Below the pieces are notes generated by a model, which was not told the origin of the DNA, made no database searches, and was given only the letters and a program-made list of their open reading frames with translations. A stretch of 50,030 nt of DNA from an uncultured Blastocatellia bacterium (lineage in GTDB: Bacteria > Acidobacteriota > Blastocatellia > Chloracidobacteriales > Chloracidobacteriaceae), in assembly GCA_937934745.1 (NCBI GenBank), contig CALGZC010000024.1:1-50030 (forward strand). The letters are read 5' to 3'. Shown in pieces: positions 1 to 8,955 of the stretch. Each line of letters starts with the position of its first letter. Within the stretch, counting starts at the first letter, position 1. The position numbers were made by a program, and so were the translations under genes.

Positions 1-213
1 GAACTGCCGACCACGCCCGGTCGCCCCCCACGGACAACGCCCCTCGCCGCTGCCTCTTTCGGGTCGCGCGCAAGTCGCCGGCGATGGGCAATAATCCGCC
101 CCGCCTCGACCAAACCTCGCCAGACACCGGCAAGCCGTCTCCGGTTCTGGCACAAACGTGTACCGCAGCACCGGGTGTTGCAGGCCCCTGTCGGGCCGCG
201 CACCTACAAGGCG
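1..213. other. Left edge, no supported gene
   Basis: This stretch lies downstream of the minus-strand TPR gene. Two minus-strand frames stay open for most of it. One of them reads arginine- and alanine-rich, with LVEAGRIIAHRRRLARDPKE in its middle, and could be the N-terminal end of a gene continuing past the window. I see no clear start codon with a ribosome site, so I do not call it. Confidence 0.3.
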
Positions 214-1044
214 CTAGTGCGGCGGAATGTTGCCAGTCGTATTGGCTTGTGCCAGGCGTTGTTTGATCGCCGGAAGCATTTCATTCTGCGGTGCCAGTTG
301 TTCCAGTTTCGCTACCAGCGGCTTTGCCTCTTCAGGCCGGTTGGCGTCGAGCAGGGCCACGGCGTAGTTCTGAAGCGTAAGGACATGATTAGGGTCAATA
401 CTGAGAGACTGCCTGAAGTATGCCATGGCCTTGTCCAACTGCTGCGGCCGGCGGAAGTAGTAGGTCAACCCCAAATCGGTGATGACGTTGACATCCTTCG
501 GCGTCAACGTGAGTGCCTTTTCGTACCACCGCTGGGCGTCCTCGTAACGTTGAGCGTCAAAAAGGGCATTGGCCAATCCGACGACCACCTGTGCATTGTT
601 GGGCTGTAGCTTGTAGGCGGACTCAAAATGCGCAATGGCCTCCGGGTACTTGGATTCAGCCGCCAGCAAGCGGGCGAGGATGGCCAGCGCCTGCCAGTCG
701 TTTGGACGGAGCTTGACTGCAGCTTCAAAACATGCGCGGGCGTCGGCAATCCGACCGTTTTCGGCCAGAAAGATCCCCAGCCGCGTCTGCGTATCGAAGT
801 CGTCTCGTTTGGCAGCAGCTTCTGCCAGCGCCGTTTCTACATTCGGATTACGGTGAATGGCGTCATCCGGCGGTGCCAGGTTGCCGTCCCCTGCCCCACG
901 TGCGGCAAAAGCTTCGGCACGGACTTTTTCCACCTGCTCGCGGATGAAGTTTCGGTTTCGACTGTTGGTGTAGGCAAACCCAATCACAAAGCCAATGACA
1001 AGGCAAGTAGCGCCGACCACCAGAGTGGATTCTTTTATGAGCAT
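214..1044 (-). CDS. Membrane-anchored TPR protein
   Basis: This 276-residue protein has one N-terminal membrane helix (about residues 7-26, hydrophobic with a VIGFVIGF core). A charged linker follows, then about five tetratricopeptide repeats from roughly residue 75 to 260, recognisable from units such as ALxLTPKDVNVITDLGLTYY and SLSIDPNHVLTLQNYAVALL. TPR arrays are protein-binding scaffolds; the topology suggests a cytoplasmic or periplasmic TPR domain tethered to the inner membrane. I start at the ATG at 1044 rather than the in-frame TTG at 1056. It is the last gene of a minus-strand run after cdsA and another anchored TPR protein, with 82 bases to cdsA. The partner and role are unknown. 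Confidence 0.85.
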   Translation of the reverse strand: MLIKESTLVVGATCLVIGFVIGFAYTNSRNRNFIREQVEKVRAEAFAARGAGDGNLAPPDDAIHRNPNVETALAEAAAKRDDFDTQTRLGIFLAENGRIADARACFEAAVKLRPNDWQALAILARLLAAESKYPEAIAHFESAYKLQPNNAQVVVGLANALFDAQRYEDAQRWYEKALTLTPKDVNVITDLGLTYYFRRPQQLDKAMAYFRQSLSIDPNHVLTLQNYAVALLDANRPEEAKPLVAKLEQLAPQNEMLPAIKQRLAQANTTGNIPPH

Positions 1045-1126
1045 TCCATCGTCCAAACCGGGTGCATCACCCGTGCCAATCGGTCAGGAGTCTGCACGGG
1101 AGCCGCTCACGCCGTTGGGAGTCAGC

Positions 1127-1948
1127 TCAGTCCACCGGCAGCCCGTACTTTGCATAGTAATAAAGCACCGGCGCGTTGAAGAGCAAACTGTCAAGTCGGT
1201 CAAGCAACCCACCATGGCCTGGGAGAACGGCGGCCGCATCTTTCGCACCTGCTCCACGTTTGAGCAGTGACTCATACAGGTCGCCGAGCTGCCCAATAAT
1301 GTTCATGGTCAAGGCCAAGGCCAAAGCGTCGGTCAGGGGCAAACGGGAAAACAACCAAGCGTGAACTACCGCCGCGGCCGCCAGACTGCCGATGACATTT
1401 CCGACCGCTCCCTCAATGGTTTTCCCCGGACTGACCAGTGGGGCCAGTTTGTGGCGACCGAAGGCACGGCCAACAAAATACGCCATCACGTCACCGGCCA
1501 TGATGACCATGAAAAAAAATGTCAGGAAGTGACTACCGAGTTCGACCGGTTCGAGCCGTTTGAGACCGATCAGAAAGCCGCACAAGACACCGACATACAC
1601 CACACCGTGTAGGGTGGCAGCATGCGATGGCAGGGATTTCTTGAAATCGCGCTCGGTCAGCACGCCCTGCACCATGGTAGCGCCGAGCAGCACCCCCAAC
1701 CACGCCGGAATGAGTTCGATGGCGCGGATGTAAAACAGCAGGTGGACGCCTAAAACACCACTGACGCCAATGCCCACAAAGGGCGCAAAGCCAAGCTTTT
1801 CAGCAAGGCGAAAGTACTCAACCAGACCCAGTAATGTGGCAAGGATGACAAGCCCGACGAAGAGCACTGGCGTTGTCAGCCATATACTCCAAAACAGCAC
1901 CGGCAGTGCAATCAGCGCCGTGATGATGCGCCAGGCAAGATTAGACAT
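1127..1948 (-). CDS. cdsA: Phosphatidate cytidylyltransferase
   Basis: CdsA makes CDP-diacylglycerol from phosphatidic acid and CTP, the branch point for all bacterial phospholipids, in the inner membrane. The 273-residue sequence has about eight hydrophobic segments and a clear C-terminal CDP-alcohol signature: LLKRGAGAKDAAAVLPGHGG followed by LLDRLDSLLF, with the conserved KD, GHGG and DRxDS residues. Length matches the family (about 260-290). The start is ATG at 1948, 26 bases after the stop of the upstream TPR gene, so the two are probably co-transcribed. No undecaprenyl diphosphate synthase or DXP reductoisomerase lies beside it, although they are common neighbours of cdsA elsewhere. Confidence 0.95.
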   Translation of the reverse strand: MSNLAWRIITALIALPVLFWSIWLTTPVLFVGLVILATLLGLVEYFRLAEKLGFAPFVGIGVSGVLGVHLLFYIRAIELIPAWLGVLLGATMVQGVLTERDFKKSLPSHAATLHGVVYVGVLCGFLIGLKRLEPVELGSHFLTFFFMVIMAGDVMAYFVGRAFGRHKLAPLVSPGKTIEGAVGNVIGSLAAAAVVHAWLFSRLPLTDALALALTMNIIGQLGDLYESLLKRGAGAKDAAAVLPGHGGLLDRLDSLLFNAPVLYYYAKYGLPVD

Positions 1949-1974
1949 GAGCGCGGCGCTATGTGTATGGCGCC

Positions 1975-2856
1975 TTAGAAGGCATCATCGTCACCCAGCT
2001 TCGGTTCGGGGATCTGCCGGGCCAGGTCAGGGTCGAGCGCCGCCAGGCGCTGATACGCCTGCTGCCCGATCAGCGCCAAACTCCGCGATTTCGCTGCAAT
2101 GGCATACTCTTTGACCGCAGCCGAAAAATCCTGTTTGCTTTCGTAGAGCTTGCCCAGCGCAAACGCAATTACTTCCGGTGAGACAACGGCGTTTGCGCCG
2201 GCCTGGTCGCGTTTTTCGCGCAGTTGTTTGTACTGCGCAATAGCTTCATCTACGTTGCCTTGGGCAGCCAAAGCATCAGCCAGAGCAAGCGTTGCCAGTT
2301 GGCCGACCGCACCCGACGTTACCGATAGCTCCCGAAGTTCCCTAATCCCCTCGGCTGGATCGAGTTTGAGCCGGCTAAGTGCTGCGTAGTAGCGGCTTAT
2401 AAAGCTTTGGGAGGCATAGGTTGCAGCGCGGTCAAAGGCTGCTGCTGCTTCCGTATATTTGGTCTTTTCATCGGTAAACGTCTTCTTGCCGCGGATCAGC
2501 GGTTCATCATCCTTAGCGGCTTCGCCGTCCTTGGGTGGCTCTTTGACCTCGGCGTTGTAAATCGCCAGCGCTTCTGCCAACGCCTGCTCACCCTTTGCCT
2601 GGTTAGTGCTATACAACCAGTAGGCAGCCCCACTCAGGAGCACCACAATCAGAATCGCCAGGCCAATCTTGGCCAGGGGCAACTCAGTTTTTTCAATTGC
2701 CTGGTGGACGCGCTGTAGAAAGACATCGAAAGCCGGTGGACGCAGGAGTTCTTCCCGCTCCGGCGTCATCGGGCGCGCCGCAGAAGACCGGTCGGCGGCT
2801 TTTGCTTCGGCTTTTCGCTTGTTGCGGGTTGTCGTGAGCTTTACGCCAATTGCCAT
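1975..2856 (-). CDS. Membrane-anchored TPR-like protein (YfgM-like layout)
   Basis: This 293-residue protein has a basic, charged N-terminus (residues 1-55), a single membrane helix near residues 63-83 (IGLAILIVVLLSGAAYWLYS) and a C-terminal helical region with TPR-like repeats, ending in an acidic GDDDAF tail. The order (cytoplasmic tail, one helix, TPR domain outside) resembles YfgM/BamD-type periplasmic TPR proteins, but the sequence does not let me assign it to that family with confidence. The start is ATG at 2856, preceded by AAGGG about ten bases upstream. It is the first gene of the run leading to cdsA and a second TPR protein; the 183 bases upstream of it hold no gene and probably the promoter. 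Confidence 0.8.
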   Translation of the reverse strand: MAIGVKLTTTRNKRKAEAKAADRSSAARPMTPEREELLRPPAFDVFLQRVHQAIEKTELPLAKIGLAILIVVLLSGAAYWLYSTNQAKGEQALAEALAIYNAEVKEPPKDGEAAKDDEPLIRGKKTFTDEKTKYTEAAAAFDRAATYASQSFISRYYAALSRLKLDPAEGIRELRELSVTSGAVGQLATLALADALAAQGNVDEAIAQYKQLREKRDQAGANAVVSPEVIAFALGKLYESKQDFSAAVKEYAIAAKSRSLALIGQQAYQRLAALDPDLARQIPEPKLGDDDAF

Positions 2857-3039
2857 TGAACCAAACCCTTACTTCGATCAAAGGTCAAGTGGGCGAACAT
2901 AGAGGCTACACCAAAGCCTGTCAAGGAATGATTTTTGCCCCAGGTGAGCCTACCGATGTCCTGACACGAGTTGAAGCGTCACTTCCCAGATGGCCGACGG
3001 TGCGCAGCGGTTCACCAGACTTTTCTCAGAACATCCTCC

Positions 3040-4599
3040 CTAAAACGTCCGCCGGTAGTCATCAATGGCCAGCTTCCAGACCCTAACCCCGCAGAACCGG
3101 TCCCCTTCGGGACAGATCGGCCGCACCCCAGCTGCTGCGCGCTGACCACACGGCGGTAAGAGCCAGCGGCCAAGGCGGGGGTTGACGGCTCGAATTTGCT
3201 GTGCTTCTTCGAGAGATGCCTGCCAAATTTCTTCCTGTGCCAAATAACACAGCCGCATCCGGTGCTTGTGGTGCAGGTTGAGGAAGTCGGCCGACTCTGT
3301 GAAACGAATCGAGACGGCGTTCGGCAAAAGGTAAGCAGCTTCTGCCGCCGTGACACCCAAGGCCTTCAAACGCCCGATGGCTTCCCACGTCCGCGCCATT
3401 GTTTCCCGGTAGAAACGCGCCGCCTGCTCGTCGAGTTGCACCAGGGCCGGCGTCTCGTAGTCCGGCTCAATGTCGAGATGGCCGACAAGTAAGGGGCGCG
3501 AAGCAGGTGTCAGGCGATGACGCTGATCCTGGGAATCGGCCGCGTGACTCAATTTCTTCCGAAACGTGTAACTCGGATGGACAAGCGCCCGCGTCAGTTT
3601 TGCGTGGGTTGTCAGATTGAGGCTTTCCCCAAGAAGGCGGTTGCGCGCCGGGTCTAATGCAAGTGCAATCGCCTCGTCATCTGTGAGGGCTGCGGACGGC
3701 AGTCCGAGTACCTCGCGGACAGCATCGGCTACTAGCTTTTCGCCGTGGACTTTCCAATCCACCAACCGCGACACGCGCCCGTCAAGCGACACATCGAAAG
3801 CGTCGCGAAAAGCACGGCGTTGTCCTTCCGTGGCTTCCCAACCGGCAAAGACAAACTCCCCAACCGCCTCCGGTGGCAGCGGCTCTTCGAGTACCGTGCA
3901 GTAAGACGGATCGTAGGCCAACAACGCCTCGACCATCGCGCCGACCACTGTGCGCGTCTCCACTGGCGCGTCCAACTGACAGCACAGCCGCCAGTACCGC
4001 AGTAAAGTAATCCCCGAAACCGTGTGGTAGAGATATGTGAAGGTCGCCACCGGCAAGACATAGCGGGCCACCTCCATCGCCCGCTTCGTGATTTTGCTTT
4101 GCACCTTCGGATGGGACGGATCATGCTTTGAAAACAGCTTCAGATACTCCGCCGTGACGACGGGATGCAGCATCTGCGTCAACTTCGTGTAAGCGGCAAA
4201 CTGCTGCGCCACAGTCGCTTCATAAAGCTCCAGTGCCTGGCCGGTCAGCGCCGGTATGAAGTACGTGCCGGGCTTGACCGGCACATACCGCTGACTCACC
4301 TGTTCGGAGTTGTAGAATGGATGGGCGTGCAGGAAGCTCCAGATGAACTGCCGTGACACATTTTCGAGTGCAAACTGAAAGTGCGCGTGCTGGTAGGTGG
4401 TGTGGTGGCCGGCCGCGTAAAGACTGCGCGCCAACGGCTCAAAGCCATCCCGAATGTCGTCATCGGGCACAATGCCACGCGCCGAATAACACGTCCTTGC
4501 CGTTGCGATGACATTTTTGAAAGGCGTGGGAAAGGCTTTGGTGAGCCTCACCAGGGGCGGTGCGGAGCGAAAGGCGACAGACGAACGCGGAACGGCCAT
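3040..4599 (-). CDS. thyX: FAD-dependent thymidylate synthase, long two-domain form
   Basis: ThyX methylates dUMP to dTMP with methylene-tetrahydrofolate and FAD. At 519 residues this is about twice the usual 220-270. The N-terminal half carries a ThyX-like segment (residues about 83-106: RQFIWSFLHAH then FYNSEQVSQRYV). The C-terminal half carries QRHRLTPASRP (RHR at 360-362), which looks like the canonical RHRxxS flavin/substrate motif, and a later AQEEIW segment. Similar double-length ThyX proteins are known in Chlamydiae and Acidobacteriota. Three cysteines near 484, 497 and 503 could bind metal, but this is speculation. The start is ATG at 4599, six bases after the stop of the E1 alpha gene, so the two are probably one transcript. 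No thyA is in the window. Confidence 0.88.
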   Translation of the reverse strand: MAVPRSSVAFRSAPPLVRLTKAFPTPFKNVIATARTCYSARGIVPDDDIRDGFEPLARSLYAAGHHTTYQHAHFQFALENVSRQFIWSFLHAHPFYNSEQVSQRYVPVKPGTYFIPALTGQALELYEATVAQQFAAYTKLTQMLHPVVTAEYLKLFSKHDPSHPKVQSKITKRAMEVARYVLPVATFTYLYHTVSGITLLRYWRLCCQLDAPVETRTVVGAMVEALLAYDPSYCTVLEEPLPPEAVGEFVFAGWEATEGQRRAFRDAFDVSLDGRVSRLVDWKVHGEKLVADAVREVLGLPSAALTDDEAIALALDPARNRLLGESLNLTTHAKLTRALVHPSYTFRKKLSHAADSQDQRHRLTPASRPLLVGHLDIEPDYETPALVQLDEQAARFYRETMARTWEAIGRLKALGVTAAEAAYLLPNAVSIRFTESADFLNLHHKHRMRLCYLAQEEIWQASLEEAQQIRAVNPRLGRWLLPPCGQRAAAGVRPICPEGDRFCGVRVWKLAIDDYRRTF

Positions 4600-4605
4600 G
4601 GCGTA

Positions 4606-5637
4606 TCACCCACCGGTAGCACTGTCAGCAGCGTAAACATCCAGCAGCGCCGAACTTGGCTCCGGCAGAGGGTTCGCTTCGGCAAACGCCACGTCCTCGT
4701 TCAACTGCTCAACAATGCGGTTGGTTATGGTGTCCAGGTCGGCCTGCGTGGCAATACCTCTATCAAGCAAATAGCGCTCGTAGCGGGTCAGTGGGTCTTT
4801 GGCGGCCCAGGCCTCAAGCAACTCCTTGGGAACATAGCGCTGATCGTCATGTTCGGCATGACCTTTCATCCGAAAGGTCACTGCTTCGATGAGCGTGACC
4901 CCACCGCCGGCGCGAGCCTGCTCGACGGCGCGGCGCGTCACATCATAAACCGCCAGGATGTCATTGCCGTCCACACGCACACCACAGACGCCAAAACCAA
5001 CGGCTTTGTCCACAATCCGCTCCACGGCCATTTGCTTACTTGTCGGCGTTGAATAGGCGTAGCCGTTGTTTTCAACAATCACAACGACCGGCAAGCGTTG
5101 AACGGCAGCAAAGTTTAACCCTTCGGCAAACGCGCCGGTTGACGAAGCGCCATCGCCCAGGTACACGAGGCAGACCCGTGGTTCACGCCGCAGTCGAGAC
5201 CCCAACGCCACACCACACATGACGGGCAACATGTCGCCCAGATGTGAAATCGGGCCGATAAAGCCGCGCCGGAGGTCGGCATAGTGAATCTGTAGGTCGC
5301 GCCCACGGGTTGGACTGTCGCGTTTGGCCATGTACTGCAAGAGGAGTTCGCGCGGCGTCGCCCCCATCACCAGCATGGCGCCGAGATCGCGGATGAGCGG
5401 GGCGATCATGTCGTTTTTCGACTTGTCGAGAGCATAGGCGCTGCCGACCGCTGTCGCTTCCTGCCCCAGTGAACGATACAACCCACCGACGACTTTATTT
5501 TGTCGGTAGAGACTGACCAAACGCTCTTCCAAGAGACGTGTAAGTTGGAGGTAATAGTAGAGTTCGTGGAGCTGTTCGGCCGAAAGTGGACAGTCCGAAG
5601 CTGCCACCGGTTGGGTATCAATGACTTCAGAGGACAT
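4606..5637 (-). CDS. 2-oxoacid dehydrogenase E1 component, alpha subunit
   Basis: This 343-residue E1 alpha is the thiamine-diphosphate-binding half of a pyruvate or branched-chain 2-oxoacid dehydrogenase, which decarboxylates the 2-oxoacid and passes the acyl group to lipoyl-E2. The ThDP motif is clear: GDGASSTGAFAEGLNFAAV followed by ENNGYAYSTPTSKQ. The phosphorylation-loop-like segment FRMKGHAEHDDQRYVP is also conserved. The start is the ATG at 5637 (protein begins MSSEVIDTQ); an in-frame extension to 5745 reads as low-complexity leader. No E1 beta, E2 or E3 gene is adjacent, so the rest of the complex must be elsewhere. Substrate (pyruvate versus branched-chain) cannot be decided from this subunit alone. 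Confidence 0.88.
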   Translation of the reverse strand: MSSEVIDTQPVAASDCPLSAEQLHELYYYLQLTRLLEERLVSLYRQNKVVGGLYRSLGQEATAVGSAYALDKSKNDMIAPLIRDLGAMLVMGATPRELLLQYMAKRDSPTRGRDLQIHYADLRRGFIGPISHLGDMLPVMCGVALGSRLRREPRVCLVYLGDGASSTGAFAEGLNFAAVQRLPVVVIVENNGYAYSTPTSKQMAVERIVDKAVGFGVCGVRVDGNDILAVYDVTRRAVEQARAGGGVTLIEAVTFRMKGHAEHDDQRYVPKELLEAWAAKDPLTRYERYLLDRGIATQADLDTITNRIVEQLNEDVAFAEANPLPEPSSALLDVYAADSATGG

Positions 5638-5740
5638 GTAAGGTGTTAGAGAAACTAAACGGGAAACGTTACTGACCGAAGACAGTGCACCTGTGATTGT
5701 CCGTCCCTTCAGTCTTTGGGCAGAATCCCTTGGGGCGAGG

Positions 5741-5770
5741 TTCAAACACGGACAACCGTCGGTTTGTCAA
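5741..5770 (-). promoter_or_regulatory. Possible promoter of the E1 alpha-thyX transcript
   Basis: On the minus strand a perfect TTGACA (5770-5765) is followed 18 bases later by TTTGAA (5746-5741), a weak -10 match. It would start transcription about 95 bases before the E1 alpha ATG. The TTGACA lies inside a small inverted repeat (CGGTT-TGTC-AACCG). The -10 is poor, so this is tentative. Confidence 0.25.
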
Positions 5771-5878
5771 CCGGCTGTCGGCATACATATATACATTTTT
5801 CGTTCACGCCTCCAACTGCTTGTCCACATCGGCGCGCGCGCGTGGGGTTGAGAGAGCCAAACGCCCTGTCTCAGAGGC

Positions 5879-8050
5879 TCATATGCGTTCTAGTCGCACG
5901 GGAACGCCGCTGAGCGCGGCATTGCCGCTGACCTCGTCCACCAATTGTTCATCGGTCACGTCGTTGAGGCTTACGCCGGGATAGCGGCACGCCACATCGA
6001 GTTGGATGCCGGGACGATCATGGCCCCACCCATGCGGCAAGCTGACAACGCCGGGCATCACCTCGTCGGAAATTTCGACCGGGGCGACCAGTTCGCCGAC
6101 GCGCGAGACGACCTTGACCCTGTCACCCGTGCGGATGCCATGCCGCTGGGCATCTTCAGGGTGAACTAAGAGCGTACAGCGCGTTTTGCCGCGCACCAGG
6201 CGTTCGCTGTTGTGCATCCACGAGTTGTTGCTCCGAAGCTGGCGGCGACCGATCAACAGCAACGCTTTACGCGACTGTGCTTCACGCGACTGCATGCGAC
6301 TACCGTCGGCATCGGCAAGCTGCTTTTTGACGCGCGCTATATCGCGCGTCAAAAGGTCCGGCGCAAGTGCAATCCGCTTGTCTTTTGTCCAGAGCCGGCC
6401 AGGTAGCGCCGGTTGTAATGGCCCTAGGTCAAGACCGTGCACGGCCGCCTTGACTTTCGCCAGCGTCAGCCCGTCGCCGAACAGCCCGGTTCCATAGGGG
6501 CCGAATCGAAAGGCCAGATCGAGCATGCCATCCACGCCAAGCCCTAGGCGGATGCCGCGCCACAACTGCGCCTTGATGGCCTCAAAAGGCGTCCGACTGG
6601 CCAGGCGCGTTTCCAACTCCAGAAAAATTTGCCAGTCGTGGCGCGTGTCCGCCGCCGGCGCGAAGAGCGCCGGCGAGTACTTGACGGTGTTGCGCACGGC
6701 CAGATGGTGGAAGATCGCCGCGTAGTTTTCGTGCTCCAGCGAGCCGGTCGGCGGCAGGATAATATGTGCGTGGCGTGTCGTCTCGTTGATGTAGATGTCT
6801 ACCGCTGCCATAAACTCCAGCGTCGCCAGCGCAGCATCCAAACGCTTGCCGTTGGGCGTTGACAGGACGGGATTTCCGGCAATCGTCACCACCGCGCGCA
6901 CCTGCCCTTCACCGGGCGTGAGGATTTCTTCGGCCAGGGCCGCCACCGGCAACTCGCCGGCAAACTCCGGCAGCCCGCGCACGCGGCTTTTCCACGCGCC
7001 CAGATGGCCGGCGGTGAAGCGCTCCAGCGGATCGAGCGCCGCCTTGGGAAACATTGCGCTGCCTTCGCGGTCGAGGTTGCCGGTGACGATGTTGAGCGCG
7101 TTGACCAACCACTGCGCCGTTGTCCCAAACGTTTGAATGGATAGACCAACCCGACCGTAGCAAACGGCAGCCGGCGCAGCGGCAAATTCACGGGCCAGGG
7201 TTGCAATGGTCTGCGCCGCAATCCCGGTGATGTCGGCAACGCGCGCCGGCGGAAATTCGCGGACAATTGCCGCCAAAGTCTCTACGCCATCGGTAAACGC
7301 TGCCAGGCGTCCCAAATTGACGCGCCCTTCGGCGAACAGGACGTGCAGCATCGCCAGCAGTAGGTAGGCGTCCGTTCCAGGGCGAATGAACAGGTGCTGG
7401 TCGGCCAGCGCAGCCGTCTCGGTCCGGCGCGGGTCCACTACGACGAGCTGCCCGCCGCGCCGCCGCAAGGCCTCCAACCGGCGCGACATTCCCGGCGCGG
7501 TCATGAGGCTGCCGTTTGAAACTACCGGATTTGCGCCCAGGATGAGCAAAAACGATGTGCGGTCCACATCCGGCACAGGGAGCAGGAGGCCGTGGCCAAA
7601 CATCGCGTGCGCCGCCACCATGTGCGGTAACTGGTCAACCGAACTGGCCGAATAGATGTTTTTCGTTTTCAGCGTCCGCACAAAGGACGGAAAAGACAGC
7701 ACCGTACCGAAGTTGTGCACGGCGGGATTGCCCTGGTATGTCGCGACGGCATTCCGCCCATAGCGCGTCTGGATGTCACGCAGGCGCGTGGCGACCTCAT
7801 CAAAGGCCGCTTCCCACGAGATACGCTCCCAGTTGCCTCCTGCCGTCCGCCGCACCGGATGCCGCAGGCGATTGGGATCGTTGTGCAAGTCCTGCAAAGC
7901 AACACCCTTTGGACAAATGTAGCCCCGACTGAACGGATCCTGGCGATCCCCTTCAATGCGCAGGATTTCCCGGCCGCGCACGGTGATTTCCAGCCCGCAT
8001 ATCGCCTCGCAGAGGTTGCAGGCGCGGTAGTGCCGACGTTCGTCAAGCAT
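5879..8050 (-). CDS. Molybdopterin-dependent oxidoreductase, DMSO reductase superfamily
   Basis: This 723-residue catalytic subunit has an N-terminal [4Fe-4S] motif with C11, C14, C18 and C46 (CNLCEAIC then ICPKG), a bis-MGD binding core, and a C-terminal molydopterin-dinucleotide domain (HPEDAQRHGIRTGDRVKVVS). At the place where formate dehydrogenases carry the Mo-ligating Cys or Sec, the sequence reads SASSVDQLP with Asp139 and no Cys. Ligation by Asp, as in NarG, is possible but inferred. The substrate is unknown; no electron-transfer or membrane-anchor subunit is adjacent and no Tat signal is visible, so the protein is probably cytoplasmic. The start is the ATG at 8050 just before the Fe-S motif. 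It lies 32 bases after the CoA-transferase gene, so they are likely co-transcribed. Confidence 0.88.
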   Translation of the reverse strand: MLDERRHYRACNLCEAICGLEITVRGREILRIEGDRQDPFSRGYICPKGVALQDLHNDPNRLRHPVRRTAGGNWERISWEAAFDEVATRLRDIQTRYGRNAVATYQGNPAVHNFGTVLSFPSFVRTLKTKNIYSASSVDQLPHMVAAHAMFGHGLLLPVPDVDRTSFLLILGANPVVSNGSLMTAPGMSRRLEALRRRGGQLVVVDPRRTETAALADQHLFIRPGTDAYLLLAMLHVLFAEGRVNLGRLAAFTDGVETLAAIVREFPPARVADITGIAAQTIATLAREFAAAPAAVCYGRVGLSIQTFGTTAQWLVNALNIVTGNLDREGSAMFPKAALDPLERFTAGHLGAWKSRVRGLPEFAGELPVAALAEEILTPGEGQVRAVVTIAGNPVLSTPNGKRLDAALATLEFMAAVDIYINETTRHAHIILPPTGSLEHENYAAIFHHLAVRNTVKYSPALFAPAADTRHDWQIFLELETRLASRTPFEAIKAQLWRGIRLGLGVDGMLDLAFRFGPYGTGLFGDGLTLAKVKAAVHGLDLGPLQPALPGRLWTKDKRIALAPDLLTRDIARVKKQLADADGSRMQSREAQSRKALLLIGRRQLRSNNSWMHNSERLVRGKTRCTLLVHPEDAQRHGIRTGDRVKVVSRVGELVAPVEISDEVMPGVVSLPHGWGHDRPGIQLDVACRYPGVSLNDVTDEQLVDEVSGNAALSGVPVRLERI

Positions 8051-8082
8051 GGTGTCATTCCCAAAAGCCCGATGTGACGACC

Positions 8083-8955
8083 TCAGTGTGTTTCGCGCCA
8101 CGGAACGGTCGTCGCCGGTATGGTGTAGGGTTGCACTTTCCGCGCCGGAAAAGCGTGTTTCAGGGCCAGTTGTTCCCACTCATCAGCCGTGCGCTCGGCA
8201 AGCAGCGCCTTGATTTCGACATAGACCGGATTGCTCTCGATAGCCGGCGAAAACGCGGAAGCCTTCCAGGCTTCGCGCCCGACTGCCACGCAAAACCGCT
8301 GCCATAGGTGTGGCTCAAGCAGCGCCAACGCCAACCGCCCGCTGCGGGTCGGGTAGATGCCGTAACAGACAATGCTCCCGTCGAGTTTGACCGGTGTCGG
8401 GTAGGCAAGGGCAGCGGCAGCTTCTGACAAATACACCTCATAGAAGCCGCCGCCCTTGCGAAGACCATCTAAAACGGCGATCACGGCCCAGTGTGCGCCC
8501 ACCCCATCGGCAATTTGGAGAGATTTCCAGCCGTCGCCAAAGCGCGGGAGAAAACCACCGCTTGCCAAATATGTCAGGTCATGGCCGGGCGCTTCGTGAA
8601 AAGCCTCGTTCCGGTAACTGGCAATCCGCACATAAGTCAACTTTGGATTGATAGCCCGCAGGACTTCTGGACCGACGCCAAGGCGCTCCATCACGCCCGG
8701 CCGATTGGTTTCCAATAACCCATCGGCGGTCGCCGCCAAGGCTTTGAGCCGGTCAATGCCGGCAGGCGTTTTCAAATCAACGGTCTCACTGTGCTTCCCG
8801 GCCTGCAGCCAGTCGTAGAGCTGTGGCGAGAGATTCTGTGTCATGTCACCCGCCGGCGGCACAAGCCGCATCACTTCAAAGCCAAGATCGGCCAACATCC
8901 GGCCGGCCAGCGGGCCGGGAAGTAAACGGCAAAGGTCAAGAATACGATGTACCAT
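8083..8955 (-). CDS. CaiB/BaiF family (type III) CoA transferase, short form
   Basis: Type III CoA transferases move CoA between carboxylic acids, or act as alpha-methylacyl-CoA racemases. The N-terminal fold is recognisable (RILDLCRLLPGPLAGRMLADLGFEVMRL), as are ETNRPGVMERLGVGPEVL and the GHDLTYLASGG segment, whose Asp corresponds to the family's catalytic Asp. At 290 residues it is shorter than the usual 380-430, closer to racemase-like short members. The ATG at 8955 lies inside the 3' end of the response-regulator gene (20-base overlap), which suggests coupled translation. Substrate is unknown; its tie to the downstream molybdoenzyme hints at an acyl-CoA or carboxylate pathway, but that is inference. 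Confidence 0.85.
   Translation of the reverse strand: MVHRILDLCRLLPGPLAGRMLADLGFEVMRLVPPAGDMTQNLSPQLYDWLQAGKHSETVDLKTPAGIDRLKALAATADGLLETNRPGVMERLGVGPEVLRAINPKLTYVRIASYRNEAFHEAPGHDLTYLASGGFLPRFGDGWKSLQIADGVGAHWAVIAVLDGLRKGGGFYEVYLSEAAAALAYPTPVKLDGSIVCYGIYPTRSGRLALALLEPHLWQRFCVAVGREAWKASAFSPAIESNPVYVEIKALLAERTADEWEQLALKHAFPARKVQPYTIPATTVPWRETH

Noticed and set aside
4381-5052. A 223-codon plus-strand frame across thyX and E1 alpha
   Set aside because: It is antisense to two well-supported genes and spans their junction.
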